Both the position numbers and the translations under genes were made by a program. From positions 8,762,323 through 8,826,322 of the forward strand of contig JABAKD010000005.1 of assembly GCA_012845835.1 (NCBI GenBank): a stretch of DNA of 64,000 nt, in the 5' to 3' direction. A model generated the notes under the pieces. That model made no database searches. It was not told the DNA's origin and saw nothing but the letters and a program-made list of their open reading frames with translations. The stretch's first letter is position 1; each line of letters starts with the position of its first letter. This document shows positions 37,101 through 42,800 of the stretch, piece after piece. The stretch is from Undaria pinnatifida. Lineage: Eukaryota; Sar; Phaeophyceae; Laminariales; Alariaceae.

Positions 37101-38134
37101 TTTCTGATTCCTGATTTCACTGTTGTTTCTTGTCTGCGGCGTACGATTTGGTTCCCTTATTTGATTGTTTTTAGAGGTATCCTTGGAAAAATGAATGAAA
37201 AAGCTCGTTATTACGAGCGAATGGTAAATTTTATGTGAGTTTTCAGTTTCCGACGGCTCCCAAAAATAGAAGAGAAGCTCATATCCAGCCAGTGCCCGAT
37301 TTTCCTTGTCCCGTGTCCCACGCCACGACCAGTCTACCAGAGGAACAGTGAACCAAACTACTTTGGGACGCACATACACCAACGCCCAGCAAAGCAAAGC
37401 AATTTAATTGGATATCGGTTCGGTTCGGTTCGGTTCGGTTCGGTTCCGTTCCGTTCGGTTCGGTTCCGATCGGTTCGGTTCCGTTCGGTTCGGTTCCGTT
37501 CGGTTCCGTTCGGTTCCGTTCGGTTCCGTTCGGTTCCGTTCGGTTCCGTTCGGTTCCGTTCGGTTCCGTTCGGTTCCGTTCGGTTCCATTCGGTTCCGTT
37601 CCGTTACGTTCCGTTACGTTCCGTTACGTTCCGTTACGTTCCGTTACGTTACGTTCGGTTCCGTTCGGTTCCGTTCCGTTCCGTTCGGTTCGGTTCGGTT
37701 CGGTTCGGTTCGGTTCGGTTCGGTTCGGTTCGGTTCGGTTCGGTTCGGTTCGGTTCGGTTCGGTTCGGTACGGTTCGGTTCGGTTGGGAGTCTCCTGCTT
37801 CCCACCAACGCACGCAGTTTAAAAGAGCTACCGTACTTGAATGGTTGGAGCCTGTCCCGTGACCCGTGGCCAACGGACTAGATTGTGGCGAGTACAAGTA
37901 GTTGAGGTAAATTAAACAATGTCATGTGCCCGTATAGATCGTATATATCATACGTGTATATGTACAATGATCTTAGTTTTTTTTTCGGCTCGCTGCTCTC
38001 CAGCGCCCGAGGGTTTCTTCTCGCTCTTTCGGCCTCGGGACAAGCTAGTCTGCCATGGGTACATTATGAAGCATGTCTGGATCTCGGCCGAGCTCCGTGG
38101 CGGTATTCGGTTCATTAAACGTCCGCCTCCCTGA
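10017..38134 (+). CDS. Mss51-like C-terminal domain protein (11 exons, 405 aa)
   Basis: Joining 10017-10119, 11417-11468, 18275-18409, 21712-21928, 23403-23531, 24084-24133, 25998-26116, 28897-28977, 33189-33304, 33827-33911 and 38004-38134 gives 1218 nt with every phase consistent. The product matches the Mss51-like C-terminal domain (found in fungal Mss51, animal MSS51/ZMYND17 and plant and algal MYND proteins) in order: GWEAYL (89-94), SGPLTI (120-125), PLHIVVVGAS (155-164), LLAGRQVRLYLTG (184-196), WKGS (218-221), VVALNPGFGA (242-251), WSWLPSL and DLPLFFT (271-290), NSYIIAAQG (339-347). Fungal Mss51 controls COX1 expression, but role and location here are unknown. No MYND zinc ligands are present; residues 1-34 are Lys-rich. 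Start: A at -3 and G at +4. Exons 1, 2 and 11 have no family match and rest on phase and splice sites. Confidence 0.72.
10163..10203 (+). repeat. (GACT)n microsatellite
   Basis: About ten GACT units just inside intron 1, 45 bp after the exon 1 donor. Confidence 0.9.
11417..11468 (+). CDS. Mss51-like gene exon 2
   Basis: Acceptor GCGATAG, then EGVTYDKSTTASRTVVG, with a strong donor GG|GTGAGT. Incoming phase 1 and outgoing phase 2 fit exons 1 and 3 exactly. Only 52 nt, so support is from splicing logic. Confidence 0.6.
11850..11910 (+). repeat. TTAA module, truncated copy
   Basis: Contains GGGGACAAACTACTTGGAATTAGTGTGGGA without recognisable ends. Confidence 0.45.
13472..13813 (+). repeat. Perfect 171-bp tandem duplication
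   Basis: ACTGCTAGACTATTAATGGG starts at 13472 and again at 13643. No difference was noticed between the two units, so the duplication looks recent. A diverged single unit lies at 55135-55290 in a helicase intron. Confidence 0.9.
14033..14118 (+). repeat. TTAA module copy (+)
   Basis: CGCCTTCACAACTGGAAACC to TTTCTGAAGGG. The left flank ends GGGACTCCTTAT, the host-repeat target in mutated form. Confidence 0.65.
14715..15295 (+). repeat. Tandem array, about 121-bp unit, five copies
   Basis: Units start CAGTTTTCC at about 14719, 14920, 15040 and 15163, with a partial unit near 14815. Each carries AGTAGAGGCCCCTCTG, GTGCCGGTTACCC and ATATAGTGCC. Similar blocks occur at 41230-41420 and 35440-35570. 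Confidence 0.8.
15855..15940 (-). repeat. TTAA module copy (-)
   Basis: AACCCCTTTAGAGACCCC at one end and CAGTTGTAAAGGCGGTAA at the other. Abuts the next copy tandemly. Confidence 0.75.
15941..16023 (-). repeat. TTAA module copy (-)
   Basis: CCCCTCTGGAGCCCCC through GTAAAGGCGTTAA, with the terminal TTAA intact. Confidence 0.75.
16809..16812 (+). other. Empty TTAA-module site (TCAA)
   Basis: Host-repeat flanks GGGCTCCTCAA and CCCAAAATCGTCGG join directly with no module between them. Confidence 0.5.
16944..17032 (-). repeat. TTAA module copy (-) with TTAA at both ends
   Basis: Starts TTAACCCCTTTAAAGCC and ends GTAGAGGCGTTAA, one of the clearest copies with TTAA on both sides. Confidence 0.8.
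17093..17152 (+). repeat. TTAA module, truncated copy (+)
   Basis: Keeps TTACTTGAAATTATTATAGG and the CTCCAAAGGGG end. Confidence 0.5.
17412..17415 (-). other. Empty TTAA-module site
   Basis: Minus-strand flanks TTCTGAATGACG...GTTCC, TTAA, CCCAAAATCGT: the host repeat with a single TTAA and no module. Confidence 0.55.
17670..17884 (-). repeat. Solo LTR, same family as 4133-7186
   Basis: Starts TGTGGGACGGTAGTCCC and ends GGTGTCCACA, about 215 bp, with no internal pol nearby. A direct repeat containing GCTGCTGTCTGTC lies at 17630 and 17890, flanking the LTR. Confidence 0.7.
18098..18252 (+). repeat. Pentameric array (GCTGT/GCTGC type)
   Basis: Degenerate 5-mers such as GCTGT, GCTTT, GCTGC and GCTAC run up to the acceptor region of exon 3. 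Confidence 0.75.
18275..18409 (+). CDS. Mss51-like gene exon 3
   Basis: Acceptor CCCCAGAG|C keeps the phase from exon 2. Encodes a Pro-rich linker, ILREKQVGTDIFWLEHLSTG and WEAYLNER, the family's GW.xY...R start of the domain. Donor AG|GTATGT, phase 2. Confidence 0.8.
19042..19874 (+). repeat. Direct repeats, about 115 bp, 715 bp apart
   Basis: Both copies (19042-19155 and 19757-19874) contain GGATACGCGCCAACAACAAC, AAATAACGCG and GCGATGACGT. They could be the ends of an unrecognised element; nothing between them is coding. Confidence 0.65.
21100..21295 (+). repeat. (CCCGA/GGGTC)n pentameric array
   Basis: Both strand senses (GGGTC then GACCC) occur within 200 bp, giving a foldback-like simple array. 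Confidence 0.8.
21475..21690 (+). repeat. C-rich polypyrimidine tract before exon 4
   Basis: Long C and CT runs interrupted three times by GTTGGCG(C/T)TCCTC units, ending 20 bp before the exon 4 acceptor. Confidence 0.7.
21712..21928 (+). CDS. Mss51-like gene exon 4
   Basis: Acceptor TTTAACAG|A. Encodes the SGPLTIVLVILRY helix and EPLHIVVVGASAVNEE, the hallmark PLT and GAS motifs. Ends GAAGAG|GTGGGG, phase 0. The 3' third is duplicated 0.5 kb downstream. Confidence 0.85.
22018..22104 (+). repeat. TTAA module copy (+) in host repeat
   Basis: TTAACGCCTTCACAATTGG to CTCTTAAAGGGG. Left flank GAATGACGGGGCTCC, right flank CCCAAAATCGG: the same host position that is empty at 17412 and 26644. Confidence 0.8.
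22250..22333 (-). repeat. TTAA module copy (-)
   Basis: CTTCAGAGCCCCC, CCCTCCCTATACTATCTTCA and CCAGTTGTGGAGTCGTTAA. Confidence 0.7.
22462..22537 (+). pseudogene. Partial duplicate of Mss51-like exon 4
   Basis: An acceptor-like AACACAG precedes a frame reading LNAKEPLHVFVVGACAVEEE and then GAG|GTGACC, matching LNTNEPLHIVVVGASAVNEE of exon 4. It would need incoming phase 2, whereas exon 3 to exon 4 offers none, so it is probably a relic or an unproven alternative exon. Confidence 0.75.
22612..22752 (+). repeat. 68-bp tandem duplication
   Basis: GTGTGGGTTAGTATTTTAAC and GTGTTTTCAAGAATTGGCGT occur twice, 68 bp apart. Confidence 0.85.
23403..23531 (+). CDS. Mss51-like gene exon 5
   Basis: KILKETNYWDEVGTLLAGRQ then VRLYLTGLEMSGSY: the LLPG.....L.GPE region of the family. 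Phase 0 on both sides; donor CGA|GTGAGT. Confidence 0.85.
23627..23997 (+). repeat. (TGCCT)n pentameric satellite
   Basis: About 370 bp, beginning with TGTTG and TGTCT 5-mers and becoming near-perfect TTGCC/TGCCT with rare variants. It fills most of the 552-bp intron 5. Open frames through it in all readings are artefacts of the 5-mer. Confidence 0.95.
24084..24133 (+). CDS. Mss51-like gene exon 6
   Basis: Acceptor TCTAAAG, THVECWKGSAADFFLQ, donor AG|GTAAGC. WKGS stands where the family has a short Lys/Arg-Gly turn before the Tyr-His segment. Confidence 0.75.
24940..25070 (-). mobile_element. SINE family B, 3' body fragment
   Basis: Shares ACTACGGT.TACG..CCTTCATT, CGCGAGAAGA.TTCAG and TCGACT..CATCGA with 52740-52850. 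No tRNA-like head is present. Confidence 0.5.
25500..25960 (+). repeat. (GACCC)n pentameric array
   Basis: Mixed degenerate and perfect (25768-25816) GACCC units. The 209-residue minus-strand open frame across it is a repeat artefact. Confidence 0.85.
25998..26116 (+). CDS. Mss51-like gene exon 7
   Basis: SGRMDTFLDEETYVVALNPG and FGAASNQIG; VVALNPGFGA corresponds to the family D(L)V.A.N.G segment. Acceptor TTTCTAG|C, donor GATG|GTGAGC, phase 1. Confidence 0.85.
26374..26457 (+). repeat. TTAA module copy (+), TTAA at both ends
   Basis: TTTAACGCCTTTATAACTGG to CTCGAGGGGTTAA. Confidence 0.75.
26644..26647 (-). other. Empty TTAA-module site
   Basis: Minus-strand GAATGACGGGGCTCC, TTAA, TCCAAAATCGTCGG: host flanks meet at one TTAA. 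Confidence 0.6.
27310..27495 (+). repeat. (GACCC)n pentameric array
   Basis: GGGTC units followed by GACCC units, as in the 21100 array. Confidence 0.8.
27808..27976 (+). repeat. Two TTAA modules in tandem (+,+)
   Basis: Two modules, 27808-27890 and 27891-27976, share one GGGGTTAACGGC junction. The left flank GAATGACAGGGCTCC and right flank ATCCCAAAATCG are the host repeat. Confidence 0.8.
28270..28400 (+). mobile_element. SINE family B, body fragment (+)
   Basis: ATGCTGAATTCTTCTCGCGA, AAGAATGAAGGCACGTACCG and CCGGATTTGAGTTACTACTG match the reverse complement of 52700-52830. Confidence 0.55.
28745..28865 (+). repeat. (TTTTTCG)n tract before exon 8
   Basis: Repeated CGTTTTT units form the pyrimidine-rich run leading to the exon 8 acceptor. 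Confidence 0.85.
28897..28977 (+). CDS. Mss51-like gene exon 8
   Basis: VMWSWLPSLFFLAALDLPLF then FTTSSRE. SWLPSL...L..LD.P..FT is one of the clearest family signatures. Acceptor CTGGCAG, donor GAAG|GTACGC, phase 1. Confidence 0.88.
29020..29262 (+). repeat. GTTGGTGTT-type tandem tract
   Basis: Degenerate 6- and 9-bp units of G and T, then TGTTGC triplets. Confidence 0.75.
29736..30904. mobile_element. Terminal-inverted-repeat element in intron 8
   Basis: The left end AGAGTGTTTGCGAAAATACG pairs with the right end, whose reverse complement starts AGAGTGTATGCGAAAGTACG; similarity runs about 40 bp. Both flanks have AAT, a possible 3-bp target duplication. The interior carries open frames with no recognised transposase, so it is probably non-autonomous. 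Confidence 0.65.
30241..30280. repeat. Perfect hairpin, 17-bp arms, 6-nt loop
   Basis: GGTTTAGGGCAGAGGAG, loop TTTCCG, then the exact complement. It lies inside the TIR element at 29736-30904. Confidence 0.9.
31070..31160 (+). repeat. Short tandem block (GGCGGTATCCC)
   Basis: GGCGGTATCCCTATGT and GGCGGTATCCCGATAT alternate twice. Confidence 0.7.
32166..32255 (+). repeat. TTAA module in opposite orientation within the host repeat
   Basis: Module CGCCTTTACTACTGG to CTCTGAAGGGG on the plus strand, while the host repeat (TTCTGAATGATGGGGCTCC ... CCAATATCGTCGG) reads on the minus strand. Relative orientation is inverted compared with 22018-22104. Confidence 0.75.
32440..32535 (+). repeat. TTAA module copy (+) in host repeat
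   Basis: Flanks GAATGACGGGGCTGC and TTATTACCCGAAATCGTCGG. Confidence 0.75.
32735..33035 (-). mobile_element. SINE family A copy with tRNA-like head
   Basis: On the minus strand: CGCCCCGGTGGCGTATAAGG (A-box-like TGGCGTATAAGG), then GAGTTCGAGCCCGTCC (B box), then the family body with AAAGCGCGAGAGCGTGAGTT and GGGGGAGAAGGGACG. It has the most complete tRNA-like head of the family. Confidence 0.65.
33189..33304 (+). CDS. Mss51-like gene exon 9
   Basis: GLDHMGVVLQRIIGMYGLGL then TVEAPLPFASTVP. It corresponds to the helix after the FT motif and the P..NPF-type segment. Acceptor TTTGCCAG, donor AAC|GTGCGT, phase 0. Confidence 0.82.
33330..33665 (+). repeat. (GGGTT/TGTTG)n pentameric array
   Basis: Degenerate GGGTT, GTGTT and GGATT 5-mers fill most of intron 9. 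Confidence 0.85.
33704..33785 (+). repeat. 75-bp dispersed motif (GGTCARATGRCC palindrome), copy 1
   Basis: CGAAAGGGATGG, GTCAATGGTCAGATGGCCTA, AGCAAATGAGTACGCCCC. Other copies are at 34951-35030, 46733-46810 and 46852-46915. Confidence 0.75.
33827..33911 (+). CDS. Mss51-like gene exon 10
   Basis: DVRANSYIIAAQGRQPGVYG then FSSYPVTP. N-x-Y...QG is the domain's closing strand. Acceptor ATTTAG, donor CCAG|GTAAGA, phase 1. Confidence 0.85.
33968..34160 (+). repeat. 15-bp minisatellite, about 13 copies
   Basis: Unit TGTGCAATACAACAC with AC/CA variants. Fifteen is three times five, as in the pentameric arrays. Confidence 0.95.
34637..34730 (-). repeat. TTAA module copy (-)
   Basis: TTAAACCCCTTTAGAGCCCC through CAGTTGTGGAGGCG. 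Confidence 0.75.
34951..35030 (+). repeat. 75-bp dispersed motif, copy 2
   Basis: CTCGAAAGGGATGGGTGGTC, AATGGTCAAACGACC, ACGCCCCTCCCCCA. Confidence 0.75.
36110..36430 (+). repeat. C-rich polypyrimidine tract
   Basis: More than 300 bp dominated by C, with C runs up to about 25. It gives open Pro-rich or Gly-rich frames on both strands, none credible. Confidence 0.9.
36690..37140 (+). repeat. Degenerate TGATTTCGCTTTTATT tandem tract
   Basis: TCTGATTTC, CGCTTTTATTCTTGTC and similar units repeat irregularly. No exon seen. Confidence 0.6.
37410..37790 (+). repeat. (GGTTC/CGGTTCCGTT)n pentameric satellite
   Basis: About 375 bp of GGTTC, with higher-order 10-bp CGGTTCCGTT blocks and an ACGTTCCGTT block at 37605-37655. 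Confidence 0.95.
38004..38134 (+). CDS. Mss51-like gene exon 11 (terminal)
   Basis: Acceptor GCTCTCCAG|CG completes the codon left by exon 10 and reads PEGFFSLFRPRDKLVCHGYI, MKHVWISAELRGGIRF, IKRPPP, then TGA at 38132. The tail has no family counterpart that I recall; it is placed by phase and its stop. Confidence 0.65.
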
Positions 38135-38249
38135 GACGAGCAGGTCACTTGCAACCCCCCGATATGGTTTTACAAATTTTGATGAAATTTTTACAATTTT
38201 TTGTTTTTTTTTCATTTGATGAAAAAATGGCCCGCTACTCAACTAACCT

Positions 38250-38362
38250 TAGCAGCAGCACAGAAGCAGCAGCACAGCAGCAGTAACGGCAACATAGAGC
38301 AGTAGTAGCAGCAACATACAGCAGTAGTAGCAGCAACATACAGCAGTAATAGCAGCAGTACA
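38250..38362 (+). repeat. (AGCAGT)-type trinucleotide tract
   Basis: AGCAGTAGTAGCAGCAACAT units. Non-coding 3' flank of the Mss51-like gene. Confidence 0.8.
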
Positions 38363-38773
38363 TTTGTGGATCGGATTAGTGTGGGGTTTGGGGGCGCGCC
38401 GCCTTGGCCGTTTCGGATCTCGAAGTGGGCGCGAGCATGGGTGCAGACAAGGGTAAACTGGCCTGCGCTCTCCTGCCGCGAGGGCGGCTGCTCGTTGAGG
38501 CAGGAGCGAAAGCGTCTGTGGGTGTGGTTGACCCCTTGTGTTTTTTTCTTCTCTTGCGGGGTAACTAGACGTGTCCGAATGTAAGGACCGTTTTTACTTG
38601 AACAAAAACATATACGATCCCGGTATTATATTTCCGGGATGCCAGCTGGAGGAGGCTAGGAGGTAGAGGCCGGGAGCAGCCGAGTGTTGGAACGAGCGCC
38701 ACAGGGCACGGCTTGCATCTCTCCGCGCGGGAGTCGGGGCTCACAGGGACATCGAGCGGGGAAAGCTTGGAAG

Positions 38774-38893
38774 ATGGCGCCGAGCGCAGCGAGGGTGGCA
38801 AGCATCGCGAGCGCAGCATGCACGCGAGTCTCGACCAGGCCAAATATTGTTTTGGGCAGAGTGAAACCATGGGTAGGGTTCAAGGATATATAA
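38774..38893 (+). CDS. Small ORF, possible first exon of the next gene
   Basis: MAPSAARVASIASAACTRVS and TRPNIVLGRVKPW precede a donor-like TGG|GTAGGG (phase 0). The Arg/Ala/Ser-rich, acid-free start looks like a mitochondrial presequence. It could open the gene at 39774, whose first recognised exon accepts phase 0. The opposite strand is also open here, so this is weak. Confidence 0.25.
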   Translation: MAPSAARVASIASAACTRVSTRPNIVLGRVKPWVGFKDI

Positions 38894-39089
38894 CTCCTTA
38901 TTAGCGATAGCCAAATTCAGGTATATTCACGGTGCTGCTGTGGCCAAAATCGGGTACAGTTCTATTTTCGCCACGCGCCCAGGACGCCATTTGTTTGGCT
39001 GGGTGGATCGGTTCTAGGTCTGTTGCTATTATCGTACACACATATCATACACACATACATTTCTGACCACATGCATCAAGTAGTGGCGG

Positions 39090-39400
39090 GTTCAGGCAGA
39101 AACACTATCGATCTAGCTCTACTTTCTACGGGGATAGACGAGGAGTACGTCGAGGTTTCGGTTCCCCTCAAACGCAGTACCAAAGCGTTGAACACTACCT
39201 CCAACTCATGGAAAACCCCACCACGTACGCCACACATACCGAAATTGTTGCCGCCAACCAATTAATTATTGTACAGCATCCAAGAGCGTCTGACATTGGC
39301 TGGTCAACGCTACCATTACCACCAGGTGCAAACACATGTGACGTACTATATAGCAACACGAGCACTATTCCACGTACGTTACACAGCATCCCCTGACCAC
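39090..39400 (+). pseudogene. Frameshifted OTU-like cysteine protease remnant
   Basis: One frame reads DEEYVEVSVPL. After a +1 shift the next reads TQYQSVEHYLQLMENPTTYA and THTEIVAANQLI, resembling the YL..M..P.T(Y/W)..H.E..A...L core of OTU-type proteases carried by some transposons. The Asp-Gly-Asn-Cys active-site block is not intact. Confidence 0.35.
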
Positions 39401-39773
39401 TAATAATTCGTTTGCGCGTACATCAGTACAGCGTGCACCCACCGCTATCATACTCTTCCCGCTGAGTACTACTCTTTCTTTGGAGCAATGCACTAGCTCA
39501 TGCCACACGATTTTCCTCTAAGAAAAGCAGTGGGGTTTATCTATGTGAGCACGCGTAACGCCATTATAGATGGAAACATATTTTATTAAAAAAAAAGTTT
39601 AAGGACGTCAGCCGTGAGTTCGACAATTTTCAGGTCAATACTCATCTTTGCAAGCTGCGTTGTTGGTACTTGTAATATACTATATGGGTGAGTTTATATT
39701 GGGAGGGGTCCTATTTTTTGTCCACTATAGTTTACACGTGTGTTACTGGTGTCTCCCTTTTCGCCTTGCGAAG

Positions 39774-39821
39774 CCCCCGGGATTTGACGTCATGATCACC
39801 CGCATCCCGAAGGGGAACCTT
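39774..39821 (+). CDS. Unidentified gene, candidate exon
   Basis: CTTGCGAAG acceptor, PPGFDVMITRIPKGNL, donor CTT|GTATAT, phase 0/0. Confidence 0.4.
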
Positions 39822-42800
39822 GTATATCCTATATAATGAAAAAGGTACAGCATCGGCCGTCGACGCAGTCATTTAAAAGTGAGGGGATATTTTAGGATCG
39901 CCCGCAACGAAAACGTCATCACATCTTATGCTTGGTGTGTGCTTATAATTGCCACCACTTACCTTGAACCTACTTGTACTTGTCTGTACTTGTCTGTACT
40001 CGTCTCTTTGTATTTTTCTTGTGTCTACCAACAATTACCTCTAATTGTTAGTGACACGCCATATCATAAAAAGGAAAGGGGGCATATGCTCCTAGCGCAT
40101 ACTTCCTGGGTTGGACCTGTACTATTAATGCAAACATCCTGTACAGATCCACTGTAGATCATGTACGAAGTATCTGTCATCATGGTATTATATGCTGTGC
40201 AGGATTTTTTTAGTGCGGATCCGACCCAGGAGACATGCGCTAGATCGTTCAGATTACCCTGCTCTCACCCGGGCAAAATGATCTATAGGCCATAAATATC
40301 ATATCGAGCAACAGGATCTATAGGCCATACAGATCATATCGAGCAGGGATCTATGTTGCCCTGGAAGGCAATATATCGTTAATAGGGATCTGATCTGTCC
40401 GGTTTGTGTAACCTTGTTTGTTATCGATCAGCACCGCTCAAGAGGTACGGCAACTACCCCCCCAAGGCTGCTGCAGAGGTAAAAAAGTTGGCAATTTTGA
40501 GCAGAACAGCGGAGGCGTTGCTTGACGATCAAGCGGAGTTGGAAACTCAATCCACAGGAGATGTGAACGAAAGAGGGGAGGGGGAGGGCTGGGAGGAGGG
40601 GGGGGGGGGGGCAAGAGCTCGGGAGATTTCGGAGCCGTTTTGCTTGAGTCGGCAGAGGAGCCTCAAGCGGATTGACCTCGAGTACAGCACCGATATCTGC
40701 AGCATGCCGGAAGGAGAGGACGAGGTTGTTATGGTTTTCGAGGTGAGCAGGCGTTTTTGTGTGTTGGGGGGGGGGAGGGGGAGGCATGATGATGCTCTTG
40801 TTGCTGTTGTTGTGATCACGAATCTCAATTGGGTCTAGCTCGGATATTCGAACGAGGTCCTCGGCATGCCCGTAGCAGAGGACGAGCTTGTCATGGTTTT
40901 GGAGGCGATGGGGCGTTTTTGTGCGTGGGGGGGGAGGGGGGGGATGTGCGCCATGCTGTTGTTGATGTTGACGTTGCTGTTGCGGCTGATATGCTGCTGC
41001 CATTGCTGTTGTTGCTGTTCTTACAGCCCCCAAGATTTTTCCGCAACGCGTCGGGGAAACGTTTATTAAACACACACCGTACGCATATGTGATAGGCGTG
41101 GAGTGTTGTTTGTGAGTTGTGTCGTGTAAAAAAAACGCACAGACATACCGCGCGACTACCGTGATGTAAAGGGGCGCTTGGTATCTCGACCTTGTTTTGG
41201 GTGAACCCCTTTGGGAGCCATGTACTACAGTATGCTACACGACAGGTCCCTCTGTAGTCTATAGCTGGTTGAGTAGTGCCGGTTGCCAGCTATGGTGCGT
41301 GTGATGGGAACAAGCAGTAGTGGCAGTGTGCGGAATAGTGCTGGTAGCCGCTGTAGTGTCAGTTTTTCCCTATATAGTGCACATACCCGCACCATAGAGG
41401 GACTACCACTGTATAGCGACAAAATATATGGGAAGCGCGGCGTTATCATGGTGCGCCTGTTAAGCATACGATAGTGTTTGCTACGCGTGGGTCCTACGTC
41501 TCCCTGCATTGGAATCCGACATTAACCGCATCATCCCTTTATCTTGTTCATAGCAGCTTGGGTTACGACGACAGTGGAGGGTTTTTCCACCAAGGGGATA
41601 GGGGATAACCCGTCTAGATGGATGGAAATGCGTTGACGGACAGCCTTGACTGACTGACAGCTTGACGCTTACCTGCCTCCTGACCATTTTCCTTTTGCAG
41701 GGTGTGTATCTGGCGGACCCGCGTACAGCGCGTGTGGGCGTTAGGAGAAACCACGTGGCGCTGTTGTATACCGACTGCCGAAACTTCGAGGAAGTTTCCT
41801 ATGAGGTATGTATGGGACGTGTGTTCTACGTATAAATTGTTATTTCCACCCATCGAAATCTAGCACACCCAGTGTCCGTGCCGATGCCTCATCCTGGAGA
41901 GACTCACAAGCTCCATGGTGCTCAAACTACGAAATAGGAATATTATACATCACATTTACGGTAAGGGAGGAGGGTTGACGGGTCAATGCCAAGCGTATTG
42001 AATACGAAAGCGGAATCTCAGCAAGCGAACCCAAAAAACAACTTGCAAGGAGCCACGGAGAGGAAACACATGGAAATAGAGATGCGTGTAGGGTTATATA
42101 CATCCATTATGCTCTACCAGGGTATGTAGTGGCCATCACGTTGGCATCAGACACTTTTAACGCCTTCGAGGCTTAAAAAAAAAAATGTCTTGGAAAAAAG
42201 TGACGGTTATGGCGTCGACCATATAATGAAAGCACATTTACAGGAAGGGATGGTTGGCCGGTCAATGCCAAGCGTATTGAATGCGAAAGCGGAACATAAG
42301 CAAGCGAGCACAATAAACAGCTCGCAAGGAGAGGAAAAGCACGGAAACAGAGATGCGTGGAGGCTTATATACATCCATTATGCTATACCAGGGTATATAG
42401 TAGCCTTCCAGGCTTCAAAACCAAAAAATGTCTTGAAAAAAAAGATGATGGTTACGGCGTCGACCATATAATGAAAGCGGGGACTAAAGAGGGGTAGGGG
42501 TGTTTCCGAAGTGGTGCCATGTAAGGAGCTGTTCGACTTGGGCATCGTAGTACGGGGGGGGTACGGTTTGAGAGAGCTCGATTTAAGAGGCACCGATTTA
42601 GGAGAGGTCAGATGACTTGACAAGGGTATACCGATTTAAGAGAGGCCAATAGCTTGGCAAGGGTATACTAATTTAAGAGAGGCCAAAGGACTTGGTAAGG
42701 GTACTAATTAGTGGGAGGTCAAATGGCTTGGCGAGGGTGTACCAATTTTGTGAGAGGTCAAGTGGCTTGGCAAGGATACAGTAAAAGCTACATAATACCC

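Noticed and set aside
37404-37897. Frames of SVRFG and TEPNR repeats
   Set aside because: Translation of the GGTTC satellite.
38565-38883. Minus-strand frames (e.g. HAALAMLATLAALGAIF)
   Set aside because: Both strands are open in this GC-rich patch; no splice support on the minus strand.
41035-41091. Candidate terminal exon PPRFFRNASGKRLLNTHRTHM after TTCTTACAG
   Set aside because: In phase, but would stop the unidentified gene before the well-supported 41701 and 43728 exons; possible alternative end only.
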